Shown: piece by piece, positions 44,940-53,377 of the stretch | Layout of the letters: every line of letters starts with the position of its first letter | Numbering within the stretch: position 1 is the first letter of the stretch | Assembly (NCBI GenBank): GCA_031291675.1 | Contig: JARLIO010000002.1 | Coordinates: 1 to 64,000 of the forward strand | Source: Azospirillaceae bacterium | GTDB taxonomy: Bacteria; Pseudomonadota; Alphaproteobacteria; Azospirillales; Azospirillaceae | Reading direction: 5' to 3' | Length of the DNA: 64,000 nucleotides | Notes under the pieces: model-generated | What the model was told of the DNA's origin: nothing | Seen by the model: only the letters and a program-made list of their open reading frames with translations | Databases searched by the model: none | Program-made: the position numbers and the translations under genes

Positions 44940-46271
44940 TCATCGGGCGCGCAGCAGCCGAACCGCGTTCGGATCGACAACCAGGGCGCCGGTCAGGGTC
45001 CAACCGGGTTCGATGCCAGCACTGGCATCGTCCCGGCCCGGTCCGAAGCGATGCGGCGCGGCGCGGTATTGGTAGCTGTCGAACCAGACCGTCGGGCGCC
45101 CGCTGCCATGCAACAGCAAAAGCAGGTCGCCCTCGCTCCGCCACCGGGCCTCCGCCGGGCCACCCCCGGTGATCCGGCCATCGGCGCCGAACGTCAGGGT
45201 CGCCAGGACCGATCCCGCCGGGTCACAGAGCGCCCAGACAGTACCGGCGAGCGGAACCGGAATTGCCGACGATTCCGTCGCGGGCGAAGGCGTCGGCGAC
45301 GGCGTCCCGGACGCGCGCAATTCGAGCGCAACCGACGGCATCGCCGGATCCTGACCGGTGATGACCCGATCGGCGCCCTGCTGCGTGATCACGGTAAAGC
45401 GGGCCAAGGGCCGGCCGTCACTGTCGAAGAACCACAGCGCATCGTCCTCAACCGACCAGTAGCGCGCCCGTAACGAAGCATCGCTGCCGATGCTGCCATC
45501 CGTGACCAGAACCACGGTGCCGAAGCGGTCGCCGCCGGGCGCCCCGAATGTCCAGCGCGAGCCGCCCAGCGCCGCCGCCGTCGGCGCGGTTCCCGGTGCC
45601 GCGGTCGCGGCGGGACTGTCCACCGCGACCACCTGCGGGATGTTCCCCACCGGTGCCGCTTCACGGACCGCAACGCCCGGGCTGACGATGCCGGGGCTGA
45701 CGATGCCGAGCCGGTCGACCGGGACCGTGCCAAACTGGCTGGTGAAGGTCACGGTCCAACCGTTACCCTGCTGTTGTGAAACGCCGCTGATGACGTGATC
45801 GCCGGTGTCATAGACGGTCAGCGTGCCCGCAATATCGATCGCGAGGCGCCGGGCGGCGCGGAACCAGGCGTAGCGAATGTCGTTCTGGGCCCCGGTGGCA
45901 TCGGGAACGCCCAGCACCGCGGGCCACCAGGTGCCCGCAGGGCCGCGGCCCGAGAACCCGCCCTGTCCCGGGGTCGCGACGGGCGCGGGCAGCCACAGCC
46001 AGTCCGATGCGCTCGCCAGGAGCGCGGCCAACTCGCTGCACACCGCATCAACCCGGGCTTTGAGGCTGTTGTTGAACAGGTCACTGACCATGGTCATGCC
46101 GCCCTGCATCCACTGGCCAGCGCCGCCGAAATCGGGATGACTGAACTGCGCCATCGTGCCGCCCCCCCGTCCCAGGGCCTGCAACATCTCAAGCGCGGCA
46201 TCGTCGCTGATGCCGTGGCGCCGGGCAATTTCGGCGATCCGCGCGCGGCCTTCGGGCGTCAGGGTCTGCAT
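44940..46271 (-). CDS. SHOCT-domain-containing protein of unknown function
   Basis: A 443-residue protein starting MQTLTPEGRARIAEIARRHG; the N-terminal 80 residues, with ALEMLQALGRGGGTMAQFSHP and GQWMQGGMTMVSDLFNNSLKARV, match the SHOCT-type region. The rest is predicted beta-rich (WTFGAPGGDRFGTVVLVTDG and similar repeats) with a low-complexity proline/threonine linker near residue 360 and a short internal repeat GIVSP-GIVSP. Start at ATG 46271, nine bases after GGAG; ATG 46295 is an alternative. A MITE-like element lies about 105 bp upstream. Confidence 0.7.
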   Translation of the reverse strand: MQTLTPEGRARIAEIARRHGISDDAALEMLQALGRGGGTMAQFSHPDFGGAGQWMQGGMTMVSDLFNNSLKARVDAVCSELAALLASASDWLWLPAPVATPGQGGFSGRGPAGTWWPAVLGVPDATGAQNDIRYAWFRAARRLAIDIAGTLTVYDTGDHVISGVSQQQGNGWTVTFTSQFGTVPVDRLGIVSPGIVSPGVAVREAAPVGNIPQVVAVDSPAATAAPGTAPTAAALGGSRWTFGAPGGDRFGTVVLVTDGSIGSDASLRARYWSVEDDALWFFDSDGRPLARFTVITQQGADRVITGQDPAMPSVALELRASGTPSPTPSPATESSAIPVPLAGTVWALCDPAGSVLATLTFGADGRITGGGPAEARWRSEGDLLLLLHGSGRPTVWFDSYQYRAAPHRFGPGRDDASAGIEPGWTLTGALVVDPNAVRLLRAR

Positions 46272-46376
46272 CGTCAGGGGCTCCACCGGTTGCATCGATC
46301 CCGTTGATGGATCCGGGACTCGCGCCGCCAAACTAACACCGCTTGGGCATCCCGCCAAACGCCGAGCACCAGGGAC

Positions 46377-46539
46377 CAGCGGTTCTCCTTTTGGCGACGC
46401 CGCGTTGGGCTTTCGCCCAAACCCGACGGGGGCCATGCCCCAGCCCCCTTTGTTTTTGTCAAAATAGAGGGGGTTCGGGGTTCACCGAGCGGGTGCGGGC
46501 GGCAGCACGCGGGCCGACAGCCAAAATGGGAACGGCTGG
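46377..46539 (-). mobile_element. MITE-like element, copy B
   Basis: A 163-bp copy, inverted relative to the one at 6592-6757 and about 90 percent identical by eye. Terminal repeats CAGCGGTTCTCCTTTTGGC and the reverse of GCCAAAATGGGAACGGCTGG. Flanked by the 8-bp direct repeat ccagggac (46369-46376 and 46540-46547). Its main stem has CCCCCT/AGGGGG where copy A has ACCCCT/AGGGGT, a compensatory change. Confidence 0.75.
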
Positions 46540-46592
46540 CCAGGGACGGTCGCCGCCGATCACCTCGGGCTCGATTCGCGTTTTCGGCGCAA

Positions 46593-48935
46593 TCAGGCGG
46601 CGCGGGCGGTCGCGACGAACTGATCAACAGCACCCTCAAGCTGTGCCGACAAACCGGACAAGGCATGCGCCGCGTCGTTGAGGTCGCCGGCGGCGCGTCC
46701 CGTGGCGCCGGCGGCCTCCGCGACCGCGGCGATCGCGCCGGAGATCTGACCGGCGCTCGACACCGCAGCACCCGCGGCGCGAGCGATGTCGCGCGTCGCG
46801 GAATCCTGCTCCGACACGGCGCCGGCGACCGCCGTGAACAACCCGCCCATCCGTGCAATCGAATCGCCGACCTCGACCATCGCCTTCATCGCAGCGCCGG
46901 TGGTCGCGGCAATAGCGGCAACCCGGCCCGAAATATTGTCGGTGGCCTCGCGCGACTGACCGGCCAGGGCCTTGACTTCCGACGCAACAACCACGAAACC
47001 GCGGCCGGCATCACCGGCGCGAACGGCTTCGATCGTGGCATTCAACGCCAGCAGATGGGTTTGGGCGGCCACCTGCTGGATCAGATTGATGATGTCATTG
47101 ACCTGCTCGTTGACCTGGGACAGGTCGGCGAGCCGATCCTGGGCGCTGCGCGCGCTGGCCACAGCGACGTTCGCGGTCTGGCCGGACTCCTCGACGCGCG
47201 CCGTGATTTCACCGATTGCCCGGGTCAGGCTTTCCGCCGCGTGCGCGACCAATTGGGCGGCCCCTTCCGAATCGCGGGTGCCCCCCGCCGCCTCGGCCGA
47301 CAGGGCCGTGGCTTGTTCGGCCGACTGGCGCAGCCGCGCGGCATTCTCGCGCAACTGCACCGCCGCCGCCGCGACCTCGCGCACCACCGAGCGCACCGTG
47401 CCCTCAAACATCGAGACCATCTCTTCGACAGCATGACGTCGCTCGCGTTCGGATTGTTCCCGTGTCGCGGCCGCGGCGCTTTCCAGCGCACTCTTCTGCC
47501 GGGCCTGGTCGCGGAAGATCGCCAGCGCTGCGGCCATCGCCGCCAATTCGGTCCGGCGGCCGAAATGCGGCACGGCGAAGTCCAGTTCGCCATCCGCGAT
47601 GCGCCGCATACCTTCGGTCAGGCGGGCGATCCCGCGTGACGCGCCAAGGCCAATTCCGGTCGATAACAGGGTGCTCAGAATCACCGCACCAATGCCAAAA
47701 CCGATCAGAACCCGTCGCGACCGCGTGGCGGTCGCCGCGGCGGTCTGCCGTTCATCGGCAACCAGCGATGCCGTTGCCGTGGACAGCGCCAGTGCCGCAC
47801 GGTTCATCTGCTGGCGCGCCACCGTCCCCACCCGGATGGCGCCGGCAATGTCGCCATAGACCGCGGGGATGGTCTTGGCCAGGGCTGTGATGCCGTCACC
47901 CATCCGGTTGTCCGACAAGGCCATCATGTCCTTGACGCCACTGGTCATCGCGCCCGCCAGTCGCGCCGCTTCGGACATGATCCGGTCCGGATCGCTTTGA
48001 TCCTGCAGCAAGCGGACATCGCGGCTCAGGACCAGCAAATGTTCGGCAATGGCGGCGGATTGCATGCCATTGCGGAAATTCTTCTGAGCGTCATCGCTCA
48101 GTTGGCGCATCGCGTCGCCATAGCTCGACTTCTGCGTGGTCAGATCGCCGGCCGCGGCGGCGAGATCACCCAGGGCACTCGCGGCATCACCAAGCGCCGC
48201 CTGGCGCGCCTCGCTATCGGCGTCGGCCGCGCGCGCCGCCGCGACCGCGGCCGACAGCCGGGTGGCCGCGTCATTCAGATCGTCCCAGCCATTGGGGCTG
48301 ATCTGACCATCAAGGGCTGAAATCGTTTCGGCCAGGGATGCCGCCTGGGTCGCCGCACCCGCCAGATCATCCCCGCTGGCCGCCGGGCGCAGCGCGGCCC
48401 GGAGCGTCGCGACCCCGTCCTGGATCGATCGCAATTTCACCAGCGTGTCGTTGAGCGCGGCCATCTGCCGGCCCAGGTCCTGAGCCCGGTCACGGGCCAC
48501 CTGGGCGTTACCGTCCTCGCGCGAAGCCGTGGTCCCGGCATAGGTATCGATCTCCGCCAGCGCGGTGGCGAGGCGGGCCCGGGCCTGCGCCACGGCGGCG
48601 GCGGCGGCGATGCCCTGGTCAACGGCGCCGTTGTAGTCGGCGAACGACTGGCGCACCGGGGTGAGGTCGGCGCCGGTGATCGCCAGCCGATCAAGGGTCT
48701 GCGACAGTGCCGTCAGTTCCTGCCCGATCGCGGCCGCATCCCCGGCGTCACCACCGCTGGCGCCGGCCTCATGCAAGCGTGCGTCCTTGAGGCGGTCCGC
48801 GAGTTCGCCGATGGCCACCGCATTGCGGTTGGCGCGTGAGATCCGGTCAAGATTGAGAACGCCCAGTGTCGAGGCTGCCGCCGACATCAGGATGACGGTG
48901 GCAAAACCAAGCGCTATTCTTGTCTTCAGCTTCAT
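46593..48935 (-). CDS. Methyl-accepting chemotaxis protein
   Basis: A 780-residue receptor. First membrane helix at residues 8-28 (ALGFATVILMSAAASTLGV), a very alanine-rich helical periplasmic domain, second helix (VLIGFGIGAVILSTLLSTGIGLG, near 370), HAMP segment (RIADGELDFAVPHFGRR), then the signalling domain with the tip [20 protein letters not shown]. The tip has His and Val where most MCPs have Asn and Ala. ATG 48935 with GAGG five bases upstream. No che genes nearby. Confidence 0.93.
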   Translation of the reverse strand: MKLKTRIALGFATVILMSAAASTLGVLNLDRISRANRNAVAIGELADRLKDARLHEAGASGGDAGDAAAIGQELTALSQTLDRLAITGADLTPVRQSFADYNGAVDQGIAAAAAVAQARARLATALAEIDTYAGTTASREDGNAQVARDRAQDLGRQMAALNDTLVKLRSIQDGVATLRAALRPAASGDDLAGAATQAASLAETISALDGQISPNGWDDLNDAATRLSAAVAAARAADADSEARQAALGDAASALGDLAAAAGDLTTQKSSYGDAMRQLSDDAQKNFRNGMQSAAIAEHLLVLSRDVRLLQDQSDPDRIMSEAARLAGAMTSGVKDMMALSDNRMGDGITALAKTIPAVYGDIAGAIRVGTVARQQMNRAALALSTATASLVADERQTAAATATRSRRVLIGFGIGAVILSTLLSTGIGLGASRGIARLTEGMRRIADGELDFAVPHFGRRTELAAMAAALAIFRDQARQKSALESAAAATREQSERERRHAVEEMVSMFEGTVRSVVREVAAAAVQLRENAARLRQSAEQATALSAEAAGGTRDSEGAAQLVAHAAESLTRAIGEITARVEESGQTANVAVASARSAQDRLADLSQVNEQVNDIINLIQQVAAQTHLLALNATIEAVRAGDAGRGFVVVASEVKALAGQSREATDNISGRVAAIAATTGAAMKAMVEVGDSIARMGGLFTAVAGAVSEQDSATRDIARAAGAAVSSAGQISGAIAAVAEAAGATGRAAGDLNDAAHALSGLSAQLEGAVDQFVATARAA

Positions 48936-49374
48936 CTCGACCTCGGTCTCATGGTGATGACCGCGGAATTGCCGCGACGACATCAACACCGGTGCCCGCG
49001 GCCTCCGCGATCGCGCAAACCGCCACGGTCCCGGCGGTCCACGATCTGTTGGCAAATCTGAACGAGGTGGTGCGAACGCCGCGGCACCGGTGCCGCCCGC
49101 CCGTTTGTGCACCTGCTCAGACGACGAGCGTATCGACGATCGTTCATCCTAACAATATCCAAAATGGCCTTGGCAATGCGGATATTGCAAAATAAAGAAT
49201 GGCGGTCTTTTCAATGGTACGTCTGGGGCGCGTCTGGCCCATCGCCGCGCGGCGTTTCGCTTTACCACAGTCAATTCTGTACGATGCCAGAGGCATCCTT
49301 TGGTTGCCTGGGACCTGGCCTCGTGGCGCGGTGCCAATGGGCGCGATCCGATCAGGACCTGGACATTGTGCCGG
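48936..49374. other. Intergenic region upstream of MCP gene
   Basis: About 440 nt without a supported gene. It holds an inverted repeat CAATATCC (49152-49159) with GGATATTG (49179-49186) in an AT-richer patch, possibly part of the MCP promoter or a weak terminator of the small gene that ends at 49375. Confidence 0.35.
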
Positions 49375-49593
49375 TTACGAGGCACCTTTCTTGAGTGCAT
49401 CGATCAACTGCGCCCGGAATTTGCCGCCATCCTGACGCGTGGCCAGGAAGCGGCGCACCGTCTCCTGTGCGGCGGCCTGATCGTATGGGACCTTGCCCTG
49501 CCGCGCCAGATCGGCCCGTTTCAGCACGGCGGGATCGATCTCCTGGCGCAAGGCCCGGATCTGGCTCAAAAGTTCCTTGCGAGGATCGGTCAC
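49375..49593 (-). CDS. 72-residue helical protein of unknown function
   Basis: Starts at GTG 49593, preceded by CGGAGG at four to five bases, a strong ribosome-binding site. Sequence is charged and helical (PRKELLSQIRALRQEIDPAV, KVPYDQAAAQETVRRFLAT, KFRAQLIDALKKGAS) and has no signal or membrane part. A coiled-coil or small adaptor protein is plausible. Family not recognised. The frame extends upstream to 49698 but those residues look non-coding. Confidence 0.6.
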   Translation of the reverse strand: MTDPRKELLSQIRALRQEIDPAVLKRADLARQGKVPYDQAAAQETVRRFLATRQDGGKFRAQLIDALKKGAS

Positions 49594-49783
49594 GCTGCCT
49601 CCGACGCTGATGCCCTCGCCGCCAGCGGTTCCGGCGGGCGGCTTCGAGGCGCAGTGTAGGGCAAACCGTGCCACAGGGGGAAGGAAATGGCGCCCCAAGC
49701 CCGGGACCTTGATGGGGTACCTCCCGGGAGTGTTCCGCCATCGCGGCCACCGCTACCGCGAATGACAATTGCCGATCGAAGCA

Positions 49784-51151
49784 TCAAATGGCGTCCAACT
49801 TCGCTTTGGCAGCCTTGGCCGCCTGCCGCAGCGCGCGGATGGCTGGCGCCCGCGCCGGGAAATCCGCCTGCCGCCCGCGCGCGATCGCCAGGGCGTCGGG
49901 CGCGACATCCTGGGTGATGACGCTGCCGGCGCCGATGATGGCACCGGCCCCGACCGTCACCGGCGCCACCAGCGCGGTATTCGATCCGATGAAGGCCCCG
50001 GCCCCGATCTCGGTACGGTATTTGCCGAAGCCGTCGTAATTGCAGGTGATCGTCCCCGCGCCGACATTGACCCTGGCGCCGATCGTGGCGTCGCCGATAT
50101 AGGACAGGTGGTTGATCTTGGCCCCGGCGGCGACCTGGCTGTTCTTGATTTCAACGAAGTTCCCGACATGGGCGCCGGCACCCACGGTGCTCCCGGGGCG
50201 CAAGCGGGCGAAGGGCCCGATCACCGCACCGGATTCGATCTGGACACCCTCAAAATGACAGAACGGCTTGATCTCGACGGCGTCACCGACCGAAACCCCG
50301 GGACCGAACACGACATGGGGCCCGACCACGATATCGCGCCCCAGAACCGTGTCCGCCGAAAGATAGACGGTATCCGGATCGATCAGGGTGGCCCCGCCGG
50401 CCATCGCCGACGCGCGCAGGCGACGTTGCAATGACGCCTCGACGGCGGCCAGCTCGGCACGGGAATTGACCCCCGCGACATCCTCGGCAGCCCCCTCGAC
50501 CACGACACAACGCGCCCCGGCCGCGCGCGCCACCGCGACCGCATCGGTCAGATAATACTCACCCTTGGCATTGTCGGGCTTGATCTGATCAAGCAATCCA
50601 AAAAGCCGTCGGCCGCAAAAGGCCAGCAGGCCCGAATTGCACAGCGTGATCTGCCGCTGTTCCGGCGTGGCGTCGAGGAATTCCACGATCCGGTCCAGGC
50701 CGCCATCGCCATCGCGCACCAGGCGGCCGTAAGCATTCGGCCCGGTCACATGCATGCCCAGCACCGCGACGGCAGGATCGCCAGCACCTTCGCGGGCCGC
50801 CACCAGCGCGCGCAGGGTCGCCGGCGTGATCAAGGGTGTGTCGCCGACCAGAACCAGAACCGTGCCCGTGAAACCCGCCAGGGCGGCGCGTGCCGCGAGC
50901 ACGGCATCGGCGGTGCCGCGCTGTTGGGCCTGTATCACGGTCGGAACCGGTGCCACGGCGGCGCTCACCGCCGCCATCTCCGGACCGACAACGACAATCA
51001 CCCGCTCCGGCTGCAAGGCCCCGGCCGCCGCCAGCACATGGTGCACGATCGATCGCCCCGCGACCTGATGCAGCACCTTCGGTAGCGTCGAGTTCATGCG
51101 CGTGCCTTTGCCGGCGGCAAGGATGATGCAGGCGAGCGGCGTTTGGGTCAT
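49784..51151 (-). CDS. glmU: Bifunctional GlmU (UDP-GlcNAc synthesis)
   Basis: A 455-residue enzyme that acetylates glucosamine-1-phosphate and then couples it to UTP, giving UDP-GlcNAc for cell wall and LPS. N-terminal pyrophosphorylase domain with IILAAGKGTRMNSTLPKVLH and QRGTADAVL; C-terminal left-handed beta-helix with hexapeptide repeats and NHLSYIGDATIGARVNVGAGTITCNYDGF. Start at ATG 51151 (MTQTPLAC). Divergent from gph. Confidence 0.97.
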   Translation of the reverse strand: MTQTPLACIILAAGKGTRMNSTLPKVLHQVAGRSIVHHVLAAAGALQPERVIVVVGPEMAAVSAAVAPVPTVIQAQQRGTADAVLAARAALAGFTGTVLVLVGDTPLITPATLRALVAAREGAGDPAVAVLGMHVTGPNAYGRLVRDGDGGLDRIVEFLDATPEQRQITLCNSGLLAFCGRRLFGLLDQIKPDNAKGEYYLTDAVAVARAAGARCVVVEGAAEDVAGVNSRAELAAVEASLQRRLRASAMAGGATLIDPDTVYLSADTVLGRDIVVGPHVVFGPGVSVGDAVEIKPFCHFEGVQIESGAVIGPFARLRPGSTVGAGAHVGNFVEIKNSQVAAGAKINHLSYIGDATIGARVNVGAGTITCNYDGFGKYRTEIGAGAFIGSNTALVAPVTVGAGAIIGAGSVITQDVAPDALAIARGRQADFPARAPAIRALRQAAKAAKAKLDAI

Positions 51152-51248
51152 AGTACGGGCGTCGGTTGGTTGCTGGGGCCTTCTTAGTGCCACCAAGCGC
51201 CGGTGCCGGCAAAAGCAAAGTTCGTTTTTTGCATCTTCGGGAGCGATA

Positions 51249-51935
51249 ATGGTTTTGGCATCCCCGCTGGTCGCCGTTGTCTTCGATCTGGACGGCACCT
51301 TGATCGACAGCGTTTCGGACATCGGTACCGCGACCAATCTTTTGCTGGCACGCCATGGCAGGACGCCGCTGCCGATCGAGCGTTATCGCGATCTCGTCGG
51401 CGACGGCTCGGGCAAGCTGCTGCAATATGCCTTCGCCGCGACCGGGGCGCCCCTGCCGAAAGAGCAACTGAATGACGTGCTTGATGAGTTCCTGATCGAC
51501 TATGCCCGCGTTCCCGCCCTGCCCGCTTGCCTCTATCCCGGCGTTGTCGAAACCCTGGACGCTCTGGCGCGCGCCGGCATCCGGCTCGGGGTCTGCACCA
51601 ACAAGCCCGAGCGGATCAGCCACAAGGTCCTGGCGGAAATCGGCTTGACCGGCTATTTCGGTGCGGTCTGCGGCGGCGATACGCTCACGGTCCGCAAACC
51701 GGATCCAGCGACACTGCGCCACGTGCTGACCCAGCTCGACGCCCCGGCGGGCGCGGCGGTGATGGTCGGCGACAGCGGCAATGACGTCGCCCTGGCCCGG
51801 GCCGCCGGCGTTGCCGTGGTTGCGGTCAGCTACGGCTATCCGCGGATGCCGGTGGCGCGCCTGGGCGCCGATCAGTTGATCGACAATTTTGCCGAACTGC
51901 CCCGGGCGCTGGAATCGCTGGCGTTGCCGGCCTGA
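51249..51935 (+). CDS. gph: Phosphoglycolate phosphatase (HAD family)
   Basis: A 228-residue HAD phosphatase that removes 2-phosphoglycolate. Nucleophile loop VVFDLDGTLIDSVSDIG, motif II in LGVCTNKPERISHKVL, and motifs III-IV in VRKPDPATLRHVL and VGDSGNDVALARAAG. Start ATG 51249 with GGGAG six bases upstream. Divergent from glmU with 97 nt between. Confidence 0.93.
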   Translation: MVLASPLVAVVFDLDGTLIDSVSDIGTATNLLLARHGRTPLPIERYRDLVGDGSGKLLQYAFAATGAPLPKEQLNDVLDEFLIDYARVPALPACLYPGVVETLDALARAGIRLGVCTNKPERISHKVLAEIGLTGYFGAVCGGDTLTVRKPDPATLRHVLTQLDAPAGAAVMVGDSGNDVALARAAGVAVVAVSYGYPRMPVARLGADQLIDNFAELPRALESLALPA

Positions 51936-52036
51936 CTATTCGCGCAGACCGCGCATAATCGCTCTTGACAGGGGCCAGGGCCCTGTTTAGAAAAACGCTC
52001 CGCTGCGGCGGCCGGTCCGCCGGCGGCCACGAGGAT

Positions 52037-52111
52037 GGGCGCATAGCTCAGCGGGAGAGCACACCCTTCACACGGGTGGGGTCGTAGGTTCAATCCCTAC
52101 TGCGCCCACCA
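52037..52111 (+). tRNA. tRNA-Val (CAC anticodon)
   Basis: 75 nt: acceptor GGGCGCA pairs with TGCGCCC, anticodon stem CACCC-TTCACAC-GGGTG with anticodon CAC, T-loop GTAGGTTCAATCCCTAC, discriminator A and encoded CCA. Confidence 0.97.
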
Positions 52112-53377
52112 TCCTCGCTTTGATTTTCACGAGATCGTTGCCGGCTTGTGCGTTTCCTGGCGGTGCGAGGAAGATCGCCCGATCGCGCCGGGCTTTGGCA
52201 TGTCTGCGCTGACAATATCCCCGATCATTCTGGATCCGCCACTTTCCCCGCCGACCGCGCGATTCTGTTGTCGCCATCGGCTTGATCCCCTTTGACCAAA
52301 AGCACCGGCCTGCCGGAATGCCCGCCCGCCCTCATTCCGTGTTGCGCCGATCGGCGATCGCTGTGGCGGCGTCGTGACCCGGAATCGATTGCCAAACGGG
52401 TTACCCAAACGAGAGAAATACAAGTTCTCGCCAGAAGTTGTCGAATAGTATCGGCGATACGCATGATCGCCATATGCTCAATATATTCATATCACGTACT
52501 GTCAACACACCAATACCAGTCAATATGCGGTATAAACTCTCGTTTTCGCCCCGGGCCAGCTCAGCCGGATGATCACCCGGGCGCCGTTTCATCGACTGTT
52601 GTTCGAACCGCGCGGCCTGTTCACCCTGCGACAGGCAGGATCTCCAGAGAACCCTTGAATTGGCGATGTTGTGCGCCGCCCGGATCGAAATCATTGCGCC
52701 GGATCGATGACGGGGCGCACACACCCCCTGAACCGCGCTCGTTGCGAACTTGGACGAACCATTGAAGCCACGATCGCCAACGCCACGAGCAGCGTCGTCG
52801 TGCCGACTCTGCTGACGGGCCTGGCCCAGGGACACCCCCCTGAATGACCGTGCTGACATCGAGGCCGCGGAAGAGATGGCGTTCCGGCGGTCACAAACAC
52901 GCGTTGCCTCGTAGCGAACGGTCAAAATACCCTCATTACTTGCTTTTCCCGCACAAATAGATCGTTTTACAATCCGGTAATGCGATCAGTTTCAAGACAA
53001 CGATGATCGCTTGCGGCGCATGCAAAGCCAAGGGTAGCGCGACATTCACGTCCCGCGAAGCGGAAGATCTTCGATGGCCCCTGTGATATCATGCAGCGCA
53101 GCACGAACCGGGCGGCACGAGGTGCCGCCGTCATCAAGGAAAACATTTGCGGCCGTGACACGCCCTCGCCCCATGCCTGTGCCCCGGTCGGCACCCTGTT
53201 TGCCAGACTCCTCTGGACAGCGCTGGAGTAAGGCCCGTCACGATTCCCGCAACGGCGCGACGCGGCGGTCCGTGTGCCGCGCCGCACCCGTAACATCGCC
53301 GCATCGCGGTAGCCCCCGCTATCGCGTTCTCGCCGCGCCGCGGCGAATCGCTCAATCTGGCAGGAAGCCTTATCGTT
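52112..53377. other. 1.27 kb gene-poor stretch between tRNA-Val and pta
   Basis: No frame shows both family similarity and a start signal. Base composition drops to AT-rich around 52440-52550 (for example ATATGCTCAATATATTCATA), unlike the neighbourhood. It may be decayed foreign DNA next to a tRNA, or a long pta leader. Confidence 0.45.

Noticed and set aside
45677-45706. Tandem repeat in the SHOCT gene as a mobile insertion
   Set aside because: Just two copies of an in-frame 15-nt unit (GIVSP) in a low-complexity linker.
52401-52925. 174-residue minus-strand frame in the gap after tRNA-Val
   Set aside because: No ribosome-binding site, mixed composition, no recognisable family; left as unexplained DNA.
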